Assembly (NCBI GenBank): GCA_964016985.1 | Contig: OZ024826.1 | Location: 45,608,978-45,672,977, forward strand | Origin: Anodontia alba | Lineage: Eukaryota > Mollusca > Bivalvia > Lucinida > Lucinidae | Length of the DNA: 64,000 bases | Direction: 5' to 3' | Part shown: piece after piece, positions 44,591-55,679 of the stretch | Layout: every line of letters starts with the position of its first letter | Position numbering within the stretch: the first letter of the stretch is position 1 | Notes under the pieces: model-generated | The model's input: the letters and a program-made list of their open reading frames with translations, nothing else | The model's database searches: none | What the model was told of the DNA's origin: nothing | Translations under genes and position numbers: made by a program

Positions 44591-45139
44591 ATGTGCCTAA
44601 GAACTGATGGATGAGTGACAAACTGTGTAGACCCTGATCAGATGCTGCAGAATGCAGCATCTGATCTGGGTCAACACTGTTTTCTCAGGCCTGTCTTTTC
44701 AAATACTTAGGGTAAAAACTGAACTTTTAATCCTGCAATAAAAAATGGACATTTTTCTTATTTATCAACAACAATGTGCCTAAGAACTGATGGATGAGTG
44801 ACAAACTGTGTAGACCCTGATCAGATGCTGAAGAATGCAGCATCTGATCTGGGTTAACACTGTTTTCTCAGGCCTGTCTTTTCAAATACTTAGGGTAAAA
44901 ACTGAACTTTTAATCCTGCAATAAAAAATGGACATTTTTCTTATTTATCAACAACAATGTGCCTAAGAACTGATGGATGAGTGACAAACTGTGTAGACCC
45001 TGATCAGATGCTGCAGAATGCAGCATCTGATCTGGGTCAACACTGTTTTCTCAAGCCTGTCTTTTCAAATACTTTGGGTAAAAACTGAACTTTTAATCCT
45101 GCAATAAAAAATGGACATTTTTCTTATTTATCAACAAAA
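44591..45139. repeat. 183-bp tandem array of H-type units
   Basis: ATGTGCCTAAGAACTGATGG recurs at 44591, 44774 and 44957. Each unit contains an H hairpin with GCTGCAGAATGCAGC loop arms plus a piece of F end (GGACATTTTTCTTATTTATC). Near-identical units. Confidence 0.9.
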
Positions 45140-45294
45140 AAAAATACATAAAGAGGACTCATTAGAAGCTGCTCATCAAGGTGCTTCTATTGTGTACCTA
45201 TATATGTTTTTGTGAGAAAACAAAAAAAATATTTATCTAGATACTCCTCTTATCTAGAGCTATTTAAATTTATACTGAAAAATCATAGCTCCAA

Positions 45295-45508
45295 TTAACC
45301 CTTGTCCTGCAGAACCCAGATATGCCCTATCTTTGCAAACAGTGTAGATCCAGATCAGTTGGCTTCTGAAGAAGCCAACTGATCTGGATCTGCACTGTTT
45401 GCCAATAAGTATGTGAATTTATATCAAAAATCTAGATCAAGTAATCTGATTGGCTGAAAATTAGAAACGGGAGTGGCATCTTAATTTATTCAGCAGGACA
45501 CAGGTTAA
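45295..45508. mobile_element. B-family MITE, copy B11
   Basis: TTAA borders; perfect 20-bp core. 45140-45290 before it is a decayed F hairpin. Confidence 0.86.
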
Positions 45509-45631
45509 GGAGATGACTGAAGTAATAATTAAGGTAAAGTTTTACTATTTTTGAACGAAACAATATCTTGAGGGTACTCGATGGAATCACCTCAGCAAAG
45601 GAATTACAATTAGTACGCATAAGTTTTGTAT

Positions 45632-45810
45632 ATGGTAAATGACCTTGAACTGCATGCACCAAAGTTTCTGACATAATATGCAAACAGTGGTGATCCAGAT
45701 CAGACTGTTTGCCATTCTACTATGTATTTGAAGAAACAACTGCAAAGAAAGCAAAATTTAGGCCAAAATGTATGGAACAAGTCTAATTTTAGGAGATTTA
45801 TAGTATGTTT
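45632..45810. repeat. G-family hairpin, one arm lost
   Basis: GGTAAATGACCTTGAACTGC start, GCAAACAGTGGTGATCCAGA core, AATTTTAGGAGATTTATAG end. 45810-46070 holds nothing recognised. Confidence 0.55.
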
Positions 45811-46182
45811 TGGGTGTTAAAATACACCACAAGCTCTTTACAACACTATTTCTGGGTTCCATAGCAATAAGACCTGTTGAAGGGAAAGAATGCTTGACTG
45901 ACATTGTGTTTGCCCATCACATGAAATATCTGACATCTCTAACATGACGTTAGGGTCACTCGCTGATAGGGAAGTGAACTTGCTCTGAACAAATGTTTGG
46001 AGCTTAAAATATTTATACATCTTAATTCCATACCAACTTTTTGTTCTAAAATTTTAACAAGTTCATTTTACAACCTCCGCAGGAGACAATTTGCATGAAA
46101 TGTCAAAGCCCATTTTCTGGGAAAAATAAAAAAATATATCATCAATTTGTCATCTCCTGATTTAGCCCAAAAAGTGGAAAGG

Positions 46183-46396
46183 TTAACCCTAGTCCTGCTG
46201 AACCCAGATATGTCCTGCCTTTGCAAACAGTGTAGATCCAGATCAGTTGGCTTCTGAAGAAGCCAACTGATCTGGATCTGCACTGTTTGCCATTAAGTAT
46301 GAAAATTTATATCAACAATCTGGATCAAGTAATCTGATTGGCTGAAAATTAGAAATGGGCATGGCATCTTAATTTATTCAGCAGGAAAAGGGTTAA
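46183..46396. mobile_element. B-family MITE, copy B12
   Basis: TTAA borders, complete hairpin; ends 64 bp from the donor of the 46461-46561 exon. An E-type right half (46075-46180) abuts it. Confidence 0.86.
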
Positions 46397-46460
46397 TATA
46401 GTATATTTTTTCTTCCACCCCCTGCCTCCCCAACCCACTGACGTAATAATAACCACCTAC

Positions 46461-46561
46461 CCATTTTCCATCTTTGGCCTTGAGGAAGGCAAACAAAATC
46501 TTCAGTTCTGGTACTGTGATACTATATGCTGCCAGAGTTCCCAGCATGTCAACCAATAAAT
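46461..46561 (-). CDS. NBEA/LRBA: NBEA/LRBA exon 3 of 9 seen
   Basis: 101 bp: two bases finishing Asp, then 33 codons beginning [20 protein letters not shown] and ending KDGKW. Acceptor TTACAG at 46567-46562, donor GTAGGT from 46460. The [17 protein letters not shown] pattern is characteristic of NBEA and LRBA at this position. The exon sits alone between a 15.5 kb and a 29.6 kb intron. A B-type MITE ends 64 bp downstream of the donor and an I-type repeat begins about 50 bp upstream of the acceptor. Translation past the donor meets a stop after a few Gly/Tyr codons, which supports the splice site. Confidence 0.95.
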
Positions 46562-46705
46562 CTGTAATGGAACAGACAAGAAGAGAAAATAAAAGTGCAG
46601 TCACATTATGAAAACACACCTATACAAATAAATAGAAAATTTCACCTCTAAAAACTGAAAGTTTTCAGATAAAAAAACTCTGCTGTTTTTTCATATTTCT
46701 GCTCA

Positions 46706-48548
46706 TTGGGGTTGGGGTTTAATGACATGTCAACCGTTGTGGGTCATTTTGTGTCGTCTCCCAGAGAATGGGAGAAGAGAGATAGAAGAGGTAGTAGAGG
46801 AGATGAGTGGGACAAAATATTATCAAAATATGTCTTAGGGTATCAAAGTTATAGAATGCACAAGATTTTGACTTCAGGGGAGATAACTCAAAATAGAGAA
46901 GAAAGTGAGAGTTGTTTCTTTTGCATGCAACACACCTACTGGTCCTTCTCTTAATCTCTACCAAATATTATCATATTATCTCAAACAGTACGGGAGTTAT
47001 GGCCTGCACAAGATTTATGTTTCAGGGGAGACAACTACATAAGTGAAAGAAAGTGGATGTTGTCTCTCTTGCACGCAACACACCTACTGGTCCTCCTCTT
47101 CATCCCTACCAAATATTATCAAATTATCTCAAACAGTATGGGAGTTATGGCCTGCAGAAGATTTCGGATTCAGGGGAGATAACTATATAACGAAGACAGT
47201 GAGAGTTGTCACTCTTGCACATACCTACTGGTCCTCTTCTTCATTTCTACCAAACATTATCAAAATATGTCTTAGGGTATCAAAGTTATGGCCTGCACAA
47301 GATTTCTGTTTCAGGGGAGATAACTAGACAACGAATAAAGTGAGATTTGTCTCTCTTACACGGGACACGCCTACTGGTCCACCTCTTCATCCCTACCGAA
47401 TATTATCAAATTAACTCACAGTATGGGAGTTATGGCCTGCACAAGAGTTCCGCTTCAGAGGAGATAACTATATAATGAAGACAGCAAGAGTTGTCTCTCT
47501 TGCATGCAATGCACCTACTGATCCTCCTCTACATTCCTACCAAATATTATCAAAGTATGTCCATGGGTATCAAAGTTATGGAGCGCACAAGGATAAGGCT
47601 ACAATATTTCTGCTTCAGGGGAGATAACTACATAACAAATAAAGTGAGAGTTATCCCTCTTGCACGGGACACGCCTACCGGTCCTCCTCTTCATCCCTAC
47701 CAAATATTATCAAATTATCTCAAAAAGTATGGGAGTTTTGGCCTGCACAAGATATCAGCTTCAGGGGAGATAACTACAAAACGAACAAAGTGAGAGCTGT
47801 TTCTCTTGCATGCAGCGTGCCTACTGGTCCTCCTCTACACTCCTACCAAATATTATCAAAATATGTCCAAGGGTACCGAAGTTATGGAGCAAACAAGGAT
47901 GGATGGACAGACAGATGGACGGACGGATGCCATGCTGATCGCTATATCCCCGGAACCTATCGGTCGGGGGATAATAAAGGGACATAATGCCAAAAGTAAA
48001 AAAGGCCGAGTTGTCATTCTTGTACGCGACACGCCGTCTGGTCCTGCTGCATTTCTGCCAAGTGCCATCGAAATAATCCAAAGGGTATTCTAGTTACAGA
48101 GCGGACACAAAAATCTTCTTCAAATAAAACAAAGGGTGATAACTCCAAAAGTAAGAAAGCCAGAGTTGTCAATCATGTACATGTATGTGACATGTCATCT
48201 CCTCCTGATCTACATTTCTACCAAGTATCATCAAAATATTCAAAAGGGTATTCAAGTTACAGAGCAGACAAGAACTTGAAGTTTTACACCGACGCCAACG
48301 GGATCCGTCCAAAAAACAATATGCCCCCCCCACACACACACACACACACACTTTTGGTCGGGGGGTGGGGGTGGGGGGGGTGAGGGGACATAATGAAAGT
48401 GAAGAAATAGAAGAAAAAGAAAAAAAAAAAAAACCTCTACCCTTGCCTGCTGCAAGGACAGCAGGCCTTGCCCAACTGTAAGCCAATCTCAGTTGGACGC
48501 CCCTGTGACATAAGATACACAACACCTTTGTCTCACCCAACCACCCCT
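46706..48548 (-). mobile_element. SINE-4 copy split by P5, with exact 12-bp duplication
   Basis: TATTTCTGCTCA at 46694-46705 and 48549-48560 brackets both SINE-4 halves (46706-46805 and 48390-48548). The halves abut at the purine-rich middle of SINE-4. Confidence 0.82.
46806..48390. mobile_element. P5: pearl-like element with ~146-bp core repeats
   Basis: CTACTGGTCCTCCTCTTCAT recurs near 46937, 47083, 47225, 47371, 47513, 47671 and 47820. GGATGGACAGACAGATGGAC tract at 47897-47935, then ATATCCCCGGAACC..CGGTCGGGGGATAATAA hairpin end. A second related piece follows (47990-48390) with a CCAACGGGATCC end, a (CA)n tract (48334-48351) and GGGGACATAATG. Frames here are repeats. Confidence 0.75.
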
Positions 48549-48875
48549 TATTTCTGCTCAAAACATAGATTGTGAGGCAGTTTGAATGAGTACCCACAAT
48601 CTACTTTTTTGAGCAAAATAAGAAAAATAATGTTTACCCCTGTAAACCCCAGTTTTACTATATAAAAGTTGGATTTAAGGGGGTCAAAATTATAAATGCA
48701 TGTTTTTGCGGTGAAATTCAGAAATATATAAAGTAATGCATAGTTTTATACTGATCAAAATGTTTCAAGAATGACCGTAGAAAAGATTGATCATAAAAAA
48801 TTTTCAACTGTCATTCTCTCTCTTTTGCTCAGGACAAGTGTAATTTGGCAAACTGACCAGCTCCACATGCCCTCA

Positions 48876-49065
48876 ATCCATTGTAGTCTGGAGACCCCTA
48901 AAAGGGTAATTGGCAAACAGTACAGACCCAGATCAGATGCCACCAAATTGTGGCATCTGATCAGGGTCACCACTATTTGCATACAGTTCAATCATTTTTC
49001 TCTAGAAATATCTAAATCTTTCAATATATTGTGTGGGGGAGTTCATTCAGTCTACAATGGGTTAA
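48876..49065. repeat. O-family hairpin
   Basis: AATCCATTGTAGTCTGGAGA to CAGTCTACAATGGGTTAAAG, core with GCCACCAAATTGTGGC. Confidence 0.68.
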
Positions 49066-49104
49066 AGGTGCTGACAAGGCTCAACCAAATCAACCAACTA
49101 CAAA

Positions 49105-49260
49105 CATTACAATATTTACTCTTAAGTATTCAAACACCTTAACTCCTTACTGTACTCCTCCTAAAATTTGAACAAAACAATATCTATACTAACTGGGGAA
49201 GTGTCCAAAACCTGCTGGATGAGTTGTAAACATTGTAAACCCAGTACTGCATTCATAATT
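49105..49260. repeat. H-family left half
   Basis: ACTCTTAAGTATTCAAACAC to GATGAGTTGTAAACATTGTA. Confidence 0.5.
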
Positions 49261-49355
49261 CCAGATAAGAGCGGTATCTACATAAATTTTTTCTTATTTT
49301 TCCACGAAAATGTGTACTCATTAGAAGCACCTTGGTGAGAAATAAATAAAAATAT

Positions 49356-49603
49356 CAGGGCCCAGTTGTTCAAAGCGTCGTTAGCTTAACAAGCTCGTTA
49401 AGGGCCATTTCGTTAACTGTTTTAGCGGATTCATTACACAATATTCTGATATTTTTTGCTGAAAAAATGTGAGTAGCTTTTGTACTGCAAAAGCTACTAA
49501 CATTTTTTTAGCAAAAAATTTCAGCATATTTGCGTATCACCCGATGTAAATTTTAACGAATCGTTAACTAACGATGTCGTTAGCTTTGAACAACTGGGCC
49601 CAG
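49356..49603. mobile_element. Palindromic MITE A8 inside an F hairpin
   Basis: Full-length A element, arms almost perfect. F-type ends lie on both sides (CCAGATAAGAGCGG at 49261, TTTATCTGGAGCTATGG near 49627). Confidence 0.88.
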
Positions 49604-49804
49604 TACTTATCGGTTGAAAAAAGAGCTTTATCTGGAGCTATGGCATTCCACAGCATCTGATCTGTGTCTTCATTGTTTAGATAAGAAGACTTTCCTGATA
49701 TTATTTTCTAATTTTCCCACAAAAATGTATGTTGTGGGTACTCATTAAAAGAACCTATAGCTCAAGGTAAGGCACTTATCTGGCAACTAAGAAGTTTTAA
49801 ATAT

Positions 49805-50063
49805 CTATTTCCCCCCAACCTACGGTGAGGGGGACATATTGATTTTGGTGCGGATCCTGTTGGTGTCAGCGTGACACTTTCTTGTCTGCACAAAATCTTG
49901 TGAACCAGTGGTTGCATTCTTACAAAATTTTCATGGATATATAATTGGGACACAACAAAGAACTGATTGGATTTTGGTGACCTTGACCTAATTTTCAAGG
50001 TCACAGCAGTAGGAAAACGGAAAATTCACAGTTGGAGGCCATCTGTTTTCTCTGAAAACACCG
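49805..50063. mobile_element. J element, inverted relative of the one at 34460
   Basis: GAATTTTCCGTTTTCC-type sequence on the complement and TGTTTTCTCTGAAAACACCG end; shares CATGGATATATAATTGGGAC with the complement of the 34.5 kb copy. Function unknown. Confidence 0.55.
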
Positions 50064-50285
50064 TTACAGTAAATGTCCTAAAATGTTGTACAGCAAAGTG
50101 TCTGACAAAATGGCATAAGCAAACAGTGCAGACCCAGTGCTCCTGAACCTGAAGGAGCAGTCTGATCTGGGTCTACACTGTTTGCCATTCCACTAAGTAT
50201 TATAAGAAAGAACTGCATAAAAAGCAAAATTTAGGCCAAAAATTTATGGAATAAAGTGTTCGAAATTTTAGGACATTTACCATAC
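50063..50285. repeat. G-family hairpin
   Basis: ACAGTAAATGTCCTAAAATG to TTTTAGGACATTTACC; the left core arm is partly rearranged (GTGCTCCTGAACCTGAAGGAG). Confidence 0.68.
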
Positions 50286-50339
50286 TAGTTTTCTAAGGTC
50301 TCCACAAGAAAATACATATTGTGGATACTGATATTAGCA

Positions 50340-51627
50340 GAACAGAACAGAACACAACACAACTTTATTGAAAATAAACTCAGGCCACACGCAGGTGGCG
50401 TAAGAGTATACAAACAAACAAACAAAGGCATGTAATAAACAGACATGTATAAACGTGAGCAAATGCAACAATGAAAAGGAAGCAGAAGCATCACACCACC
50501 ACGTCTATGCAAAACAGTCACATTATTATGGCATTAAAAAATGAAGACTTTCAGATAGAAAATGGTGATATTCCACCCATCCCCACCCCAAACACAGACC
50601 GCAGGTCCCATCAGAACCACATCATTTAGGCAGTTCTAACAAGCAGCTACACTCCAAGTCCGGAGCAGAAACTAGAAAATAATGTATACCCCAGCAAACA
50701 CCTCTCCTTCCTATATAAAGTGGGATTTATCAGGGTCTTAATCACATAGACTTGTTAATATGATGCAAACTGCAAAACAAAACAAAAAAAAATAAATAAA
50801 TAAATAAATAAAAAAATGACAAGAAGAATATGTAATGTTAAATTATGGAAAACTAAGCTAGCATTCGAAAATTTCTTCATAATAATTTTAATAAAACAAG
50901 ATAGTTTGATAAGAAGATTTTCATTTTCAGTAGATAACAGTTCCTTGAATTTAATAATATTGGGACGTTTGTAAAAATATGGCATTAAAAAGTTCTTTCT
51001 TTCTGATTTGAAATGGTTGCATACAAAAAGATAGTGAAATTCGTCACCAATGTCATTTTTTTCACAAAGAACACACTTTCTTTCATCCAGAGGAGTGTTT
51101 TCCCAGCGACCAGTTTCAACTGGGAGCCGATGGTTACTTAATCTGAACTTAAGCAATGCAGAGTAGTGTTTTTCAGTTAATTTGGTTAAATAATTTTCAA
51201 AATTGATATCATGTTTGAAAAGATTATACGTTCTTCCTTTGGAGGATGAAGATACTTTTGTATGCCACTGTTGGATATATAGATCAGACAAAGTTTTAGA
51301 AATTTGTATTTTGATCAATTTAGGGTTTTCAATGACTTCTTTATGTAAAAGATCAACACGTCCTACACTTACTAGGATTTCTTTTATACAATGGATCCAT
51401 TTATGCTGATATATGCCGCCATTATATTCACAAAGAAGAAACTTGTAGAGTAATTTTGATAGTTTACTTTCCTTACTATTTACTATGTTCAGCCAAAAGC
51501 CAATCATTCGGGTTTTGATTTTAATATCAACAGCCTTGATGCCAAGCTCTGCATGTAACATATAAGCTGGAGTAGATTTCCTTGAGTTTGTGATATACCT
51601 TAAGAATTCATTTTGGAGTTTTTCAAT
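50340..51627 (-). pseudogene. 5'-truncated LINE 3' end with 9-bp target duplication
   Basis: ATATTAGCA flanks at 50331-50339 and 51628-51636. Minus strand: an open C-terminal LINE ORF fragment of about 290 residues ending at 50755. It includes IGFWLNIV, RLPVETGRWENTPLDERKCV and the Cys/His pattern CVLCE..DIGDEFHYLFVC, a zinc-knuckle-like tail of some Jockey/CR1-type LINEs. The 3' end has CAATAAAGTTGTGTTGTG and a TTCTG tail. An I-type repeat (about 50521-50750) sits inside the 3' untranslated part. The reverse transcriptase is missing, so it is dead. Confidence 0.88.
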
Positions 51628-51636
51628 ATATTAGCA

Positions 51637-51720
51637 ATACCTCACAGAGGCCCTGCTAATGTGCTCTCATATGTTTTCCTGGAGAAATAAAAAAAAAAGT
51701 ATCTACCCATTATTTGAGTT
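51637..51720. repeat. Right half of an F hairpin cut by the LINE
   Basis: ACCTCACAGAGGCCCTGCTA to GAGAAATAAAAAAAAAAGTA; the left half is at 50286-50339 (GAAAATACATATTGTGGATA). Confidence 0.6.
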
Positions 51721-51725
51721 TTTGT

Positions 51726-51947
51726 TTAACTCTTTGCATGCTGGCTAATTTTGCATGCTTTTTTTGTCAGCTGGATTTTTTTAAAAATTAATTTTTTTAA
51801 AAAAAATCTTTCAGGAATACCATCACAGTGTCAAACAGTTTGGATCCAGATCAGGGCTGACATTTTGTTGGGCCTGATCTGGGTCCAAACTGTTTGCAAA
51901 GGTTATCAGCAGACAACAAAAGTCGCCACTAGCGGGGAAAGAGTTAA
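51726..51947. mobile_element. C-family MITE, copy C3 (inverted)
   Basis: TTAA borders; ends TTAACTCTTTGCATGCTGGC and TAGCGGGGAAAGAGTTAA; hairpin TTTGGATCCAGATCAGG. Confidence 0.85.
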
Positions 51948-52130
51948 ACGTGGTAACCTTTGTGGATCATTTTGTGTTGTCTCCCCGGAGAAAGGGAGAA
52001 AAGAGATACGAGATAGTAGATAGTAGATGAGAGAAAAGAAATATATAGGGGCGGATGAAAAGAAAAATCAAATGACAGTGCAAGAAACAAGAACCTCTAG
52101 CATGCCCCTTACCTCTACTTTTTAAAAAAT
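51948..52130 (-). mobile_element. SINE-4 fragment
   Basis: GGATCATTTTGTGTTGTCTC and AGATAGTAGATGAGAGAAAA match SINE-4; the head end is missing. Confidence 0.6.
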
Positions 52131-52169
52131 GTTACTTCACTACATAATATTATGTTTTCACGGATATTA

Positions 52170-52415
52170 ACACTTCCCATGCCATGAGGAAATTCAGCAG
52201 ATGATAAACTGATGATATTTTTCTTATTTTTTTCCTAGAAAATAGGATAAGACACTTCATGCAAATTGTCTCAACTGGAGACAATTTGCATGAAATGTAA
52301 AATCCTGTTTCCTGCTAATAATAAAAATATTTCAAATACTATTTTCCAGGAAAAATTAGAAAAATATTTCAAATTATCGTCTGCTGAAATTTTTACCCAG
52401 CATGTAAAGTGTTAA
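52170..52415. repeat. E-family hairpin MITE
   Basis: Palindrome TGCAAATTGTCTCAACTGGA with complement; TTACCCAGCATGTAAAGTGT end. 52416-52920 holds only a half F hairpin and nothing else recognised. Confidence 0.65.
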
Positions 52416-52924
52416 GAAGAGGATATATCATACAGAGATAAGAGCATTTCAGTGACATGCTCCTAGTGAACACCCAAAAATATATGTTTTTATGTGGAGA
52501 AATAATGGTAAAATACAAATACATGTACTTTATAACTGATTTTTTTTTTCAAAGTACTCTATCTAGAGTCCTGTAATATCAATACAAAATATGGAAATGA
52601 ATATTTCTGATGCATTTTATTGATACAGAAAACACTGTTATTACTGTGTTTATTGTTGAATGAGCTTAACACTGCTGAATCATCAAATTTTTAAACCAAA
52701 GTCATTGCTATTTTTTTATGTTGTTGACAATGACGTCATGTGATGCTGGTCATCATGTTTCACTGTTAACAACAATGTCCTTTGAAAAAGGTTGTAACAG
52801 CTGAAACTAGTCAAGAATTAAATTTAAAATAAGAACTTGGAGTTTGATCTCTTTTATTAAAACATTGTGTTTATCCTAAACACTCTTCCGCTTTTGTCAA
52901 TGACATGTGAAATGTTACACGTTA

Positions 52925-53117
52925 TTTACCATAAGTATTCAGACACCTTCACAGACCTTTCTATAGTTGTCCTAAAAACAGTTCATACTTACCACTTGTC
53001 GATATGTATAAAAATTGCTGGATGAGTAGCGAACAGTGTAGACCCTGCCACATCTGATCTGGGACAACAATGTTTGCACAGGTATATACCATCCATCCAG
53101 ATACTTGGGATAAACAT
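52925..53117. repeat. H-family hairpin
   Basis: CATAAGTATTCAGACACCTT to ACTTGGGATAAACATGGTAT; core shortened. Confidence 0.6.
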
Positions 53118-53261
53118 GGTATCTATTTTTTTTCCCAGAAACTGGAGACCAATCAGATATGACCATCAAACCACCACCAATAACAACAACCGCCCCCACC
53201 TTCCAAGAATGTAATAGCTTATAGACACATATTGTAGCTTTTGTCACTGAACAAACCTAGC

Positions 53262-53447
53262 TCCAGATAAGACACCTTTTTCAACCCAAAATATACTGCT
53301 ATTTTTCTTAATTCACCATAAAAACATATGATGTTGGTACTCATTAGAAGCGCCTCAGTGAGGCGCTTCTAATGAGTACCCACAACATATGTTTTTGTGT
53401 AGAAATAAGAAAATATTACTATGGATACCCCCTCTTATCTGGAGCTA
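53262..53447. repeat. F-family hairpin, well preserved
   Basis: CTAGCTCCAGATAAGAC to CTTATCTGGAGCTATGC with a perfect CATTAGAAGCGCCTCAGTGA centre. Confidence 0.82.
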
Positions 53448-53642
53448 TGCTAGTACAGTGAAATTCGCTAAGAACATGTTTTGGGATCCTCTTGTGAATG
53501 GTTTTAATTGAATTTCACCAAAAACAAGGGACAACACAACAAGTGCATTTAGTAATTTAACACATGTACTGACACTCTTCAAATCTCCAGGTCTCTGATC
53601 TGTCTCAAAGTGTATGTCCCATATTATTATTTCATGCCTATT

Positions 53643-55497
53643 TTTGAAATAGTCTAAACTACTACCCGAGACGCCGTGGACAGCCAGATGCACTATTGCC
53701 CAAGGCCGGAGGCCTAAGGCAATAGTACATTGAGCTGTCCAAGGTATCGAGGGCAGTAGTTTTGACTATTCCACCAATACAGCAATGAAACTAGAGCTGG
53801 TGTTTGTAAAACACTATGCCCCCAACACTGCCTGACACTAACACTGCTTGACTCCAACACTGCTTGCCCATGACAGTAATAACAGTACAAATACATGAGA
53901 TTTCAGTGTTATTTTATTAAAAGGGAAATAACTCTAAAATGGGTGATAATTCTGATATTTCATGAGGAATCCATATATGAAATTTCAAAACATTAGCATA
54001 CATGTTCTAAACTTATGCTATGCACAATAAAGCAACAAATGGCCAAAAATTGCAAAGGGCCATAACTCCAACAAAATTTCATTAAACTGGCTGAAAATTT
54101 AATCAGGTGATCTCCTCCTCAGTCCAAATCAGTATACCAAATATACAGGCTCTAGCTCAAATACTTTTTTTCAGATATCTTGCTAATGACATTTCAATGT
54201 TATTTTATTACAAGGGAAATAACTCTAAAATGGGAGATAATTCCAATAAGAAAACAAAATACATGTCACCTATTTTTTTTTATGAGGAATCCATATATGA
54301 AATCTCAAACATTAGCATACATGGTTCTAAACTTATGCTATGCACATGAAAGCAACAAAAGGCCAAAAATTGCAAAGGGCCATAACTCAACAAAATTTCA
54401 TTAAATTGGTTGAAAATTTAATCAGGTAATCTCATCCTCAGTCCCAATCAGTATACTAAATATCAAGACTAGCTCAAATACTCTTTGAGATATCTTGCTA
54501 TGGAGATTTCAATGTTATTTTATTACTTTGTTATTTTATCAAATAGCCAGAAATTGCAAATGGCCATAACTGCAACAAAATTTCATTAAACGGCTGAAAA
54601 TTTAATCAGGTGATCTCCTCCTCAGTCCCAATCGTATACCAAATATAAAGGCTCTAGCTCAAATACTTTTTGAGATATCTTGCTAACGAGATTTCAATGT
54701 TATTTTATTACAAGGGCAATAACTCTAAAATAGGACATAATTCAGATAAGAAAAACAATATGGGTCATCTATTTTTTCATGAGGAATCCATATATGAAAT
54801 TTCAAAACATTAGCAAATATGGTTCTAAACTTATGCTATGCACATGAAAGCAACAAATAGCCAAAAATTGCAAAGGACCATAACTCCAACAAAATTTCAT
54901 TAAATTGGTTGTCTTGGGAGAAAAAATCAGCACAACTCAAGAAATTTTACTGCAAACTAGTTTCGGAATTTAATCTTTCTTCAGTGCACAAAATGGCTGA
55001 ATGTTACTAGGAAATTGGTTGAAAATTTAATCAGGTGATCTCCTCCACAGCCCCAATCAGTATACCAAATATCAAGACTCTAGCTCAAATACTTTTTGAA
55101 TTTTTCTTGCTAACGAGATTTCACTGTTATTTTATCTAAAATGGGAGATAATTTGGATAAAAAAAAAAAATACAGATCACCTATTTTTTTATGAGGAATC
55201 CATATATGAAATTTCAAAACATTACCATACATGGGTCTAAAGTTATGCTATGCACCAGAAAGCGTGACGAATGAACGAACGAACAAACAAACCACAGAAC
55301 AAACGAGCCAGAAGCAATACGCCCCCTAACTTTTTTCAAAGTTGGGGGCATAATAACTGTTTTATTACCCAAATAATACTAAAACATTTTTTAATTTGCC
55401 AATGCGCACTGTTTAAATTGGCATGCGATGTCGGCACGTCAACGTCATTCCCTTGAAAGCTGACATCATCAACTGTGGTATAGTCAAAACTATTGCA
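53643..55497. mobile_element. Three-arm foldback element HP3 hosting P6
   Basis: A hairpin at 53643-53773 has AATAGTCTAAACTACTACCC and complement at the base, CTATTGCC..GGCAATAG near the loop. A third arm (GGTATAGTCAAAACTATTGC) is at about 55475-55495. The same layout as HP1 and HP2, with different sequence. Confidence 0.6.
53800..55352. mobile_element. P6: pearl-like element with ~300-bp core units
   Basis: TTTCAATGTTATTTTATTAC and CATGAGGAATCCATATATGA recur in four to five units, with one shortened unit and one ~80-bp insertion (54918-54995). An AACGAACGAACAAACAAACC tract and a GCCCCCTAACTTT..AAAGTTGGGGGC hairpin precede ATAATAA. Confidence 0.7.
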
Positions 55498-55679
55498 CAG
55501 CTGGTGATGTCAACACTGCAAGATTTCGTTGATGTAGCTCCGGTGCATGTCAGTTAAGTAATAAACAGTCTAAATAGACAAAACTGTTTCACTGAGCTGT
55601 AGTAGGTTGGGTAATAATTCCAGATAACAGGGAATAGCTCTTGAGTAGAGTGGTATGCCAATAATTGTTTTTGTTCACT

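Larger units (their letters stand above)
46612..48725. repeat. I-family hairpin split by a nested SINE-4/P5 insertion
   Basis: Left part 46612-46705 (AATTTCACCTCTAAAAACTG), right part 48549-48725 (AAAACATAGATTGTGAGGCA to GGATTTAAGGGGGTCAAAAT). Confidence 0.72.

Noticed and set aside
47043..48093. Several overlapping frames that look like a repeat protein
   Set aside because: They are the ~146-bp tandem cores of P5 read through; the frame shifts between units and there is no conserved protein.
50285..50521. Small Cys-rich frame downstream of the LINE
   Set aside because: It lies in the LINE 3' untranslated part and is not conserved with the ORF.
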